Positions 30,881-38,142 of a stretch of 64,000 nt of DNA are shown in pieces (position 1 is the stretch's first letter; each line of letters starts with the position of its first letter). The DNA lies in assembly GCF_019740355.2 (NCBI RefSeq), contig NZ_CP091819.1, positions 1,798,001 to 1,862,000 on the forward strand, given 5' to 3'. The translations under genes and the position numbers were made by a program. Source of the DNA: Paracrocinitomix mangrovi. Its GTDB lineage: Bacteria > Bacteroidota > Bacteroidia > Flavobacteriales_D > Crocinitomicaceae. The notes beneath the pieces were generated by a model, which ran no database searches, was not told where the DNA came from, and saw only the letters and a list, made by a program, of their open reading frames with translations.

Positions 30881-31894
30881 TTATTCAAATCCGTTTACAC
30901 CATTAACGGTGGTATACTTTAATACGTTCTTTTTGTCCGGATGGATTCTTGCAAATGCAGATTGAACCGCAATTGTACCTTCATGAAATCCACACAAAAT
31001 CAACTTTAATTTTCCTTCGTATTGGTTGATATCACCAATAGCATAAATACCTTCACGGTTGGTAGAATAATCTCTGGTATCAACCTTAATAGCATTCTTT
31101 TCAATTTCCAATCCCCAATCTGCAATTGGTCCTAACTCTGGCTTTAATCCAAACAAAGGCACAAAGTGATCTGTGTCTTTCCAAATCTCAGAACCGTCAT
31201 TGTGTTTAATCTGAACTGAATCCAATGTTCCGTTACCTTTTAAACCAATAACTTCTGCTTCAGTAATCAGGTTAATTTTTCCTTGATCAGCTAAATCCAT
31301 TACTTTTTGAACTGAGTCTAAATGTCCTCTGAAAGAAGATCTTCTATGAACCAATGAAAGTTCTGAAGCAATGTTATTTTCAATTAAATAAATCGACCAG
31401 TCTAAAGCAGAATCACCTCCTCCGGCAACTACTACTTTTTTACCCTGGTACATTTCCGGATCACGAATTATGTACTCAACACCTTTATCTTCAAAATTTT
31501 CAAGATTTTCAACAGGTGGCTTTCTAGGTTGAAACACTCCTAAACCTCCGGCAATCATTACAACCGGCGCCTTGTGCTCTGTCCCTTTATTTGTAGTAAC
31601 AATAAATTGATTGTCACTTGTTTCTTCAATTGACATAGCTGATTCACCAAGTGTGAAGCCAGGCTTAAACGGAGCAGCTTGTTCCATCAATCTATCAATT
31701 AAATCCCCAGCCAAAACTTCAGGATATCCCGGAATATCGTAAATAGGTTTTTTAGGATAAATTTCTGCCAATTGCCCTCCTGCCTGTGGCAACGAGTCAA
31801 TCAAATGACATTTTAATTTAACCAATCCTGCTTCAAATACAGTAAACAATCCCACGGGTCCTGCCCCTATTATAATTATATCAGTTTCAATCAT
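30881..31894 (-). CDS. Ferredoxin--NADP reductase-like flavoprotein (thioredoxin reductase type)
   Basis: The ATG at 31894 gives MIETDIIIIGAGPVGLFTV, with the FAD-binding GxGxxG at residues 9-14; an upstream ATG at 31915 would add seven residues. A second nucleotide-binding motif is VVVAGGGDSALDW near 158, and the FAD-binding end is GIYAIGDINQYEGKLKLILCGFHEG near 283. No CxxC redox pair is present at the thioredoxin-reductase position (after DSALDW), so this is the FNR type known from YumC. It would reduce the ferredoxin encoded just downstream with NADPH. Confidence 0.88.
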   Translation of the reverse strand: MIETDIIIIGAGPVGLFTVFEAGLVKLKCHLIDSLPQAGGQLAEIYPKKPIYDIPGYPEVLAGDLIDRLMEQAAPFKPGFTLGESAMSIEETSDNQFIVTTNKGTEHKAPVVMIAGGLGVFQPRKPPVENLENFEDKGVEYIIRDPEMYQGKKVVVAGGGDSALDWSIYLIENNIASELSLVHRRSSFRGHLDSVQKVMDLADQGKINLITEAEVIGLKGNGTLDSVQIKHNDGSEIWKDTDHFVPLFGLKPELGPIADWGLEIEKNAIKVDTRDYSTNREGIYAIGDINQYEGKLKLILCGFHEGTIAVQSAFARIHPDKKNVLKYTTVNGVNGFE

Positions 31895-31953
31895 TGCTTT
31901 ATAAATTCCATGCAAATTTACATAGATTATTAATCTTATAGTGATTAGTTAGA

Positions 31954-33090
31954 TCAGTACTTTGTAAGACTTTTGTCAATTTTATCAATCCAAGCCAAAA
32001 TACCACCTCTTAGGTTATACACATTTTGATATCCATGTTTGTCTTGCAGATAGCGCACTACATCCGCACTTCTTTTTCCTGACTTACAATAAATCACCAC
32101 CTTTTTATCTTTATTTACTTCACTCCACCTACTTTGAATCTCACTTTTTGGAATATGATAACCATTGATATTAGCAATTTCAACTTCATACTTTTCCCTA
32201 ACATCTATTAACTGTATATCATCTTCATCCAGCCACTTTTTCAAAGTGAACACATCTATACTTTGAAAGCTCTCTGAGGAAACACTATTAACACCACAAA
32301 AATCTTCGTAATCTATCAATTCAGTAACAGCCATTGATTCAGGATGCTTTTGCAATTTCAAAATATTGGTTTCAAAGTTCAACGCATCAAAATGCAATAG
32401 TTTTCCTGACAAAGGCTGTCCAATTTCAGCTATAACCTTAATTACTTCATTGGCTTGTAAACTTCCCATTATTCCAGCCAACACACCGATCACACCACCT
32501 TCTGCACAAGACGGAACCTCTTCTGGTAATGGTGGTTTGGGAAAAAGATCTCGGTAATTAGGTCCTTGATTTCCTTCTTTGTCTATAAAATTGAAAACGG
32601 ACAACTGCCCGTGAAATCTATAAATTGAAGCATACACATAAGGTATCTTCAACAAAACAGCCAAATCATTTACCAAATAACGAGTAGGAAAATTGTCTGT
32701 TCCATCAGCAATCACGTCATATCCTGTAGCAATTTTCATTGCATTTTCAGCCGTCAATTTTGTATTATAGATTTTCACTTCTATGTGAGGGTTTTGACTT
32801 AAGATCCTATCTCTGGCAACTTCAACTTTTGGTTTCCCTATATCATCAGTAGTAAAAAGCACTTGTCTTTGAAGGTTAGATTCTTCAACAATATCAAAAT
32901 CAACAATACCAATAGTACCTACACCTGCTGCCGAAAGATACTGCAACAATGGTGCTCCTAAACCGCCGGCACCAATTACCAGTACCTTAGAACGTTTCAG
33001 TTTAGTTTGACCTTCAATATTGAAGTCAGGTAAAATAAGGTGTCTACTGTACCTTTCTAATTCCTTTTTACTGAAAAAATCTTTACTCAT
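31954..33090 (-). CDS. ThiF/MoeB-type adenylyltransferase fused to a rhodanese domain
   Basis: The E1-like domain has the nucleotide loop VLVIGAGGLGAPLLQ near residue 35, then IGIVDFDIVEESNLQRQ, DGTDNFPTRYLVND near 130 and PSCAEGGVIGVLAGI near 189 (the Cys region). A C-terminal rhodanese domain follows with the active-site loop VIYCKSGKRS, Cys335. Such proteins adenylate the C-terminus of a ThiS/MoaD-like sulfur carrier and transfer sulfur. The CxxC zinc-binding pair that MoeB proteins have before FPEPP is replaced by NYRD, and the second pair is DFCG only. The carrier protein is not visible here, so thiamine versus molybdopterin use cannot be decided. Confidence 0.85.
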   Translation of the reverse strand: MSKDFFSKKELERYSRHLILPDFNIEGQTKLKRSKVLVIGAGGLGAPLLQYLSAAGVGTIGIVDFDIVEESNLQRQVLFTTDDIGKPKVEVARDRILSQNPHIEVKIYNTKLTAENAMKIATGYDVIADGTDNFPTRYLVNDLAVLLKIPYVYASIYRFHGQLSVFNFIDKEGNQGPNYRDLFPKPPLPEEVPSCAEGGVIGVLAGIMGSLQANEVIKVIAEIGQPLSGKLLHFDALNFETNILKLQKHPESMAVTELIDYEDFCGVNSVSSESFQSIDVFTLKKWLDEDDIQLIDVREKYEVEIANINGYHIPKSEIQSRWSEVNKDKKVVIYCKSGKRSADVVRYLQDKHGYQNVYNLRGGILAWIDKIDKSLTKY

Positions 33091-33138
33091 GATTAACTAA
33101 TCAACAGTAAAATTAATTAAAAGCATTCATAGAAAAAC

Positions 33139-33171
33139 AAAAAAGGTCCTCCCGCATGAAAGACCTTTTTT
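33139..33171 (-). terminator. Intrinsic terminator, likely for the small GNAT gene at 33318
   Basis: AAAAAAGGTC and GACCTTTTTT form a 10-bp stem around a 13-nt loop. It is symmetric and works in either direction. On the minus strand it lies about 150 nt downstream of the GNAT stop. Confidence 0.75.
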
Positions 33172-33317
33172 GAAGCTTTATATATTATCTCTCCTCCTTC
33201 ACAGAAGAAATAATACATATGCTGTATGTGAAATGATAAAAGATGTTCGCCCTATCCTTTAGCATTTAGTACAAAGTTAAAACTAAATTCTATCAAACTA
33301 GTAGATTTTTAGAATTT

Positions 33318-33656
33318 TTATCTTAACCAACTAAATCTATCGTGGAATTTACCACCACCAGGATCATATACCAAATTTTGATATTCTGGATGTTTACGGA
33401 TGTAGTTTCTGATAAATGATGAACTCGGAATTACTTTAAAACGCATCTTATCAATTGCATTTAATGCTTTATCCACCATTTCTTTGCCATACTCTTTACC
33501 AATTAATGTCGGTGGTACTATAATTTTGGTGAGATACATAATTCTACCTATAGGCGTAAACTTAATGTATCCTATCTGTCTTCCTTCCAGTTGAAATTCA
33601 AACTTTGACTTGATTGTATTGATTTTCATCTGGATCTTTTCGTTTGAAGTTCTCAT
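33318..33656 (-). CDS. Small GNAT-like N-acetyltransferase domain protein (PF14542-like)
   Basis: The 112-residue protein fits the short GNAT group with FEFQLEGRQIGYIKFTPIGRIMYLTKIIVPPTLIGKEYGKEMVDKAL near residues 19-64. The strand MYLTKIIVPP replaces the usual core strand, GKEYG the acetyl-CoA loop, and FKVIPSSSFIRNYIRKHPEYQ closes the fold. In this family the product is about 95-110 residues. A start at 33629 (MKINTIKSKF) is also possible. A perfect 6+1+6 palindrome lies 28-40 bp upstream of the first ATG. The target is unknown. Confidence 0.7.
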   Translation of the reverse strand: MRTSNEKIQMKINTIKSKFEFQLEGRQIGYIKFTPIGRIMYLTKIIVPPTLIGKEYGKEMVDKALNAIDKMRFKVIPSSSFIRNYIRKHPEYQNLVYDPGGGKFHDRFSWLR

Positions 33657-33683
33657 AACAGATGTTTTAATAAATACTCTTAA

Positions 33684-33696
33684 CGTATATTATACG
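33684..33696 (-). promoter_or_regulatory. Candidate operator palindrome upstream of the small GNAT gene
   Basis: CGTATA-T-TATACG is a perfect inverted repeat 28-40 bp upstream of the ATG at 33656. The 208-bp spacer also holds a near-palindrome around 33751-33770 (TTCTATTCATGAAATAGAA) and two copies of AGACGGAA (33792-33799 and 33826-33833). Confidence 0.35.
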
Positions 33697-33864
33697 AAAT
33701 ATTTGCCAGAAAATCAAGTGTTTACGGAACAAATAGAATACTCAAAAGACTTTCTATTCATGAAATAGAATCGACTTTCTCAATAGAAAATAGACGGAAA
33801 TCAGTCTTTAAACTTTAGTAAAAGAAGACGGAATTGATAATGGAAGTATTTGACAAAACACATA

Positions 33865-34089
33865 TTAAACCGGTTCTACTGCTTCTATTTCGGGAATTGC
33901 GTTTTTAATCGCTTCTTCAATTCCTGCTTTTAAAGTTGACGCTTGCATTGAACATGTTTCACAGGCTCCAACTAATCTAACCTTCACAATTTTGTTTTCA
34001 ATACTTACAAACTCAACATCTCCTCCATCACGTTGTAAAAACGGGCGAATAGAGTTCAATGCAATTTGAATTTTTTCTTCTGTGATCAT
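33865..34089 (-). CDS. NifU-like C-terminal domain protein (iron-sulfur scaffold)
   Basis: The 74-residue protein is a stand-alone NifU C-terminal (Nfu-type) domain with IRPFLQRDGGDVEFVSIEN at the start and the cluster-binding GACETCSMQ, Cys43 and Cys46. Such domains carry [4Fe-4S] clusters for transfer to target proteins. Its ATG overlaps the stop of the upstream Mrp ATPase gene by four bases, so the two are translationally coupled. The stop at 33865 is followed by the spacer described for the GNAT gene. Function as a carrier is likely. Confidence 0.88.
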   Translation of the reverse strand: MITEEKIQIALNSIRPFLQRDGGDVEFVSIENKIVKVRLVGACETCSMQASTLKAGIEEAIKNAIPEIEAVEPV

Positions 34090-35147
34090 ACAGTCACTTT
34101 CAAGGTTGTGACAAATTTACGAACAAAATCGTCAAATACACTAGAAGACAAAGTATTATCCTGTAAAACTGCCGGCCTACCTACATCTCCTGATTCACGC
34201 ACTGATTGAATTAAGGGAATTTGAGCCAACAAAGGAACATTCATAGTCTCAGACAACATTTTGGCTCCATCCTGTCCAAAAATGTAGTATTTGTTATCCG
34301 GTAATTCCTCAGGTGTAAACCAGGCCATGTTCTCAACAATCCCTAAAACAGGAACTTTTAAAGAATCCATTCTGAACATGTTGATTCCTTTTCTTGCATC
34401 TGCTAATGCAACTTCCTGTGGCGTACTAACAACAACTACACCTGTTAAAGGGACATTTTGAACTAAAGTTAAGTGCACATCTCCTGTTCCGGGAGGTAAG
34501 TCCACTATCATATAATCTAATTCTCCCCAATCGGCATCTTTAAACATTTGGTTCAATGCTTTTGTTGCCATAGGCCCTCTCCAAACAACTGCTTGTTCAG
34601 GATCTGCAAAAAATCCAATTGAAAGTATTTTTACACCATGCGCTTCTATAGGTTTGATCAAAGTTTTTCCATCCTTCTCAACTCCTTGAGGTCTTTCACC
34701 CACAACATCAAACATGGTTGGCATAGACGGACCATAAATATCGGCATCTACCAACCCAACTTTGTAACCCATTTTTGCTAATCCTGCCGCTAAATTTGCA
34801 GTGATAGTAGATTTGCCCACTCCACCTTTACCGGATGCAACGGCAATAATATTTTGAACATTGGACAGTACTGATCTTACCTCAGGCTCTTTATCCTTAG
34901 GCAAGGGTTGCATAGAAATTTCTGCCTCAACATCTTTCCCAAATGCTCTCTCCAATTGAAACTCTAAAGCTTCTTGCATTCGCTTTTTAGCGTGCATTGC
35001 CGGATTATAAATCTTTACATTGAATTTGATTTTATTTCCATCAATCTCAATGCTGTCAACTAAATCCAAAGTAATAATGTCCTTTTTTAAATCAGGTTCA
35101 ATTACTTTTTTTAAAGCTTCTTTTACTGCGTCTACTGTTATTTCCAA
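34086..35147 (-). CDS. Mrp/ApbC-type P-loop ATPase
   Basis: An N-terminal MIP18/DUF59-like domain (residues ~1-80) is followed by the MinD/ParA-type ATPase with the deviant Walker A SGKGGVGKST at 105-114, GLVDADIYGPSMPTMF near 136, and DLPPGTGDVHLTL near 217. This is the usual Mrp/ApbC architecture for iron-sulfur cluster carriers. The CxxC normally found in the ENMS..C..C..IFG region is absent: here the segment is ENMAWFTPEELPDNKYYIFG. Coupling to the CxxC-containing NifU-type gene next door may compensate. The gene begins 2 nt downstream of the stop of the enoyl-CoA hydratase gene. Confidence 0.9.
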   Translation of the reverse strand: MEITVDAVKEALKKVIEPDLKKDIITLDLVDSIEIDGNKIKFNVKIYNPAMHAKKRMQEALEFQLERAFGKDVEAEISMQPLPKDKEPEVRSVLSNVQNIIAVASGKGGVGKSTITANLAAGLAKMGYKVGLVDADIYGPSMPTMFDVVGERPQGVEKDGKTLIKPIEAHGVKILSIGFFADPEQAVVWRGPMATKALNQMFKDADWGELDYMIVDLPPGTGDVHLTLVQNVPLTGVVVVSTPQEVALADARKGINMFRMDSLKVPVLGIVENMAWFTPEELPDNKYYIFGQDGAKMLSETMNVPLLAQIPLIQSVRESGDVGRPAVLQDNTLSSSVFDDFVRKFVTTLKVTV

Positions 35148-35149
35148 TG

Positions 35150-35920
35150 TTATTTCTTTTTAAATGCGTTGATAGCGTTTTTTGTAAAATCAGATAAAAC
35201 CAATTCACCTGAAATGGAAGCTCTTACTTTTAAAAGGTTATCCCAGGTTTCTGTTCCTTCCCAGAATACTCTTTTTAATTTGGCCATTGCCTCAGGGTTT
35301 GAGTTTGCTAATTTTTCGGCCAAAGTTTGAATTGCAGCATCCATGTCTTCTACTGATTCGTGAACTTCCATGAACAATCCTTTTTCTCTTGCCCATTCAG
35401 CAGACATGAATTCAGTTGCATTGATTGTCATATGAGAAAATGCAGACAACCCTACTTTTCTTTCTACAGCAGGTCCAACCACAAAGGGACCTATTCCTAC
35501 CGCTAATTCAGACAACTTTACTGCAGCAAATTTGGTAGCAAAACAATAATCAACTGCAGATGCAATTCCTACTCCACCTCCAACTGCTTTTCCTTGAACT
35601 CGACCAATTACCAATTTTGGACACTTTCTAATTGAATTGATAACATTGGCAAATCCAGAAAAGAATTCCAATCCTGTTTTTTCATCACTAATGGCAACTA
35701 ATTCATCAAAAGATGCTCCTCCACAAAATGCTCTTTCTCCATCAGATTTTAGCACAATAACTTTTACATCATTTTGTGCGCCAACATCTGTGATTGTCTT
35801 TTGCAATTTATCCAGAATTTTTCCGGGTAATGAATTACTTAAAGGATGCCCAAACTCAATAGTTGCTATTCCTTTATCGTCAATGTTAAACTTTACGTGT
35901 CCTTGATTTATAACGCTCAT
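35150..35920 (-). CDS. Enoyl-CoA hydratase/isomerase family protein
   Basis: The crotonase fold is seen in the oxyanion-hole segments RAFCGGASFDELVAI near residues 62-77 and GRVQGKAVGGGVGIASAVDYCFAT near 107-130, the two regions whose backbone holds the thioester. It ends with a typical C-terminal helix. A catalytic Glu at the canonical second position is not obvious (GIGPFVVGPAVERKVG near 143-158 includes E154). The gene lies between PaaZ and Mrp on the same strand, with an 81-nt spacer rich in CAATTATC-like repeats. A role in phenylacetyl-CoA breakdown with PaaZ is possible but not proved. Confidence 0.85.
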   Translation of the reverse strand: MSVINQGHVKFNIDDKGIATIEFGHPLSNSLPGKILDKLQKTITDVGAQNDVKVIVLKSDGERAFCGGASFDELVAISDEKTGLEFFSGFANVINSIRKCPKLVIGRVQGKAVGGGVGIASAVDYCFATKFAAVKLSELAVGIGPFVVGPAVERKVGLSAFSHMTINATEFMSAEWAREKGLFMEVHESVEDMDAAIQTLAEKLANSNPEAMAKLKRVFWEGTETWDNLLKVRASISGELVLSDFTKNAINAFKKK

Positions 35921-36001
35921 CTCTTTCGCTTTTCAATTATCAATTATCAATTTGCAATTATTTTATTCATTGATCATTGCCAATTGTTAATTGCACTTTG
36001 T

Positions 36002-38053
36002 TTATTTGCTTTGATCTAATTTTTTAACCATTGTCAGGATAGTTGCTACCCCAATTGTATCTCCTGTTTCGTCATACATATCAACCAAAAACTTTACGAT
36101 ACCTTTTGCAACATCCGCATCATTCTTTTTCTCTTGATCAATCTTCTCTTTTACTGTAAAACGAACACCCATTGTTGTTCCAATGTAAACCGGTTTTGTG
36201 AATCTGCACTCATCAATTCCGTAGTTCAACAACACTGGTCCTTTTTTAGGGTCTACAAACAAACCGGCTGCTTTTGAAAGTACGAAATACCCATGTGCTA
36301 CCCTTTGCTCAAACATGGTTCCCTCCAATGAGGTAGCATCAACATGAGCATAAAAGTTATCACCCGATACATTGGCAAAGTTCACAATATCCGCTTCTGT
36401 TACCGTGTGTTTATGCGTAAAAACTGTATCACCTACTTTCAATTCCTCAAAATGTTGTCTAAATACATGTGGCATTGCCTCCGGTTGATCAGCTCCAACC
36501 TGAAATTGCTGTGTAATAGTTGTTATTGTTTGCGGATGTCCTTGAATTGCAGTTCTTTGCAAGTAATGCTTAACACCACGTACACCTCCCATTTCTTCAC
36601 CTCCACCGGCTCTACCCGGACCACCATGTGTTAACAATGGCATTGGCGAACCATGTCCCGTAGATTCAGCTGCACATCTTTCATTCAAGATATGGATACG
36701 ACCATGCATATGTGCCGCCTCAACAGCAAATTCTGTCGCAATTTGATCATCAGAAGTAATGATTGATGACACTAATGAACCTTTACCCATATTGGCCAAT
36801 TTCACTGCATCCTCTAAATCTTTATAAGGCATAATGGTTGAAACCGGTCCAAAACACTCTACATCATGAACTGAGGTTTTGTTATGAGGATCATCATTTA
36901 AAAATACAATAGGAGACATAAAAGCTCCTTTATTTTTATCAGCTCCTACTACATTAAAATCTTCTAAATCACCATAAACAATACTTTGTTCTTGCTGTAA
37001 AATTTCAATATTGGCTTTAACTCTTTCTACTTGTAATTTAGTTGCTAAAGATCCCATTCTAACCGTAGGATCATTAGGGTCACCAACAACATTTTTGTCC
37101 AATCTAGCAGCTAATGCATTTTGTACATCTCCCACTAAATCTTCCGGAACAATAATTCTACGAACTGCTGTACATTTTTGACCAGCTTTGATGGTAATCT
37201 CTTTTTGAATTTCCTTGATGAAAATGTCAAAATCCTTAGTACCCGGAACCGCATCTTTACCTAGAACTGCCGCATTCAATGAGTCTGCTTCCATGTTAAA
37301 GCTCACTGAATTTTCTACAATATGAGGCAATGATTTCAATTTTCTTCCGGTTGCTGCAGATCCCGTAAAAGTTACAGTATCAGAAGTTCCTACATGATCT
37401 ACAACTCCTCTTCCTAATCCGCAAACTAATTGTAAGGCACCTTCCGGTAATATTTTAGAATCAATAATATCTCTTACCATTACCTCTGTCAAATAACAAG
37501 TAAATTCAGAAGGTTTAACAATGGCAGGAACCCCTGCTAATAAGTTAACAGCTATTTTTTCTAACATTCCCCAAATTGGGAAGTTAAATGCATTAATATG
37601 TATAGCAACTCCATGTTTTGGAACCATGATGTGATGCCCAATGAATGAACCACCTTTTGACAAAGGAACTGCACTTCCATCAACGTGATAAGGTAAATCA
37701 GGAAATTGTCTTCTCAAAGAAGCATTGGCAAATAAGTTTCCAATTCCCCCTTCAATGTCAATCCAAGAATCAACTCTTGTTGCTCCTGTCCATGAAGACA
37801 CCTCGTAATACCTCTTTTTATTTTTTAATAGAAACATAGCCAGCTCTTTCAACATTAACCCTCTTTGAGTAAATGTCATTTTTCTTAGAGCTCTGCCGCC
37901 TTTATCTTTTGCATAATCAATCATTCCGGCATAATCTAAGCCGGCTGACGAGCAAGTTCCGATTTGTTCTCCTGTGATTGCGTTGAATAATTCAGTTTCA
38001 ACTCCTTCTCCACTGATCCACTCCCCTTTTACATAATTCTGATATGTGGTCAT
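36002..38053 (-). CDS. paaZ: PaaZ-type bifunctional aldehyde dehydrogenase/enoyl-CoA hydratase
   Basis: Residues 1-520 are an aldehyde dehydrogenase with HINAFNFPIWGMLEK near 152, TFTGSAATGRKL near 230, and the catalytic Cys294 in GQKCTAVRR. Residues ~535-683 are a MaoC-type hydratase domain with NVSGDNFYAHVD, where Asp565 and His570 match the Asp-x4-His pair of the E. coli enzyme. The 683-residue length is that of PaaZ. The enzyme opens the oxepin-CoA ring in phenylacetate catabolism and oxidises the resulting semialdehyde. The paaABCDE oxygenase genes are not in this window, so the pathway may be encoded elsewhere or the enzyme may have another use. Confidence 0.92.
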   Translation of the reverse strand: MTTYQNYVKGEWISGEGVETELFNAITGEQIGTCSSAGLDYAGMIDYAKDKGGRALRKMTFTQRGLMLKELAMFLLKNKKRYYEVSSWTGATRVDSWIDIEGGIGNLFANASLRRQFPDLPYHVDGSAVPLSKGGSFIGHHIMVPKHGVAIHINAFNFPIWGMLEKIAVNLLAGVPAIVKPSEFTCYLTEVMVRDIIDSKILPEGALQLVCGLGRGVVDHVGTSDTVTFTGSAATGRKLKSLPHIVENSVSFNMEADSLNAAVLGKDAVPGTKDFDIFIKEIQKEITIKAGQKCTAVRRIIVPEDLVGDVQNALAARLDKNVVGDPNDPTVRMGSLATKLQVERVKANIEILQQEQSIVYGDLEDFNVVGADKNKGAFMSPIVFLNDDPHNKTSVHDVECFGPVSTIMPYKDLEDAVKLANMGKGSLVSSIITSDDQIATEFAVEAAHMHGRIHILNERCAAESTGHGSPMPLLTHGGPGRAGGGEEMGGVRGVKHYLQRTAIQGHPQTITTITQQFQVGADQPEAMPHVFRQHFEELKVGDTVFTHKHTVTEADIVNFANVSGDNFYAHVDATSLEGTMFEQRVAHGYFVLSKAAGLFVDPKKGPVLLNYGIDECRFTKPVYIGTTMGVRFTVKEKIDQEKKNDADVAKGIVKFLVDMYDETGDTIGVATILTMVKKLDQSK

Positions 38054-38076
38054 TTTGCGTATTTTGATCTATACTA

Positions 38077-38110
38077 CTCCTAAAAATTAGGAGGTATAAA
38101 ATTAACCAAA
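38077..38110 (-). promoter_or_regulatory. Promoter and overlapping operator-like palindrome of paaZ
   Basis: On the minus strand, TTTG (38107-38110) and TAATTTTT (38082-38089) are spaced by 17 nt and resemble the -33/-7 elements. The inverted repeat CTCCTAA-AAA-TTAGGAG (38077-38093) is perfect over 7 bp per arm and covers the -7 box, so a repressor binding here could block transcription. The ATG of paaZ is 24 bp away. Confidence 0.45.
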
Positions 38111-38142
38111 ATATTACAAAGGAGATGGAAAGTGCCTAAGTT

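Noticed and set aside
31954-33090. Thiamine operon linking the ThiF-like gene with thiL
   Set aside because: The two genes are about 18 kb apart with unrelated genes between them, and no thiS, thiG, thiC or TPP riboswitch was seen.
36344-36634. Plus-strand frame of 96 codons inside paaZ
   Set aside because: Shadow frame of a firmly identified enzyme gene; composition is Cys/Phe-rich and not protein-like.
35150-38053. A complete phenylacetate degradation operon
   Set aside because: Only PaaZ and a general enoyl-CoA hydratase are present. paaABCDE, paaK and a thioesterase are not in the window.
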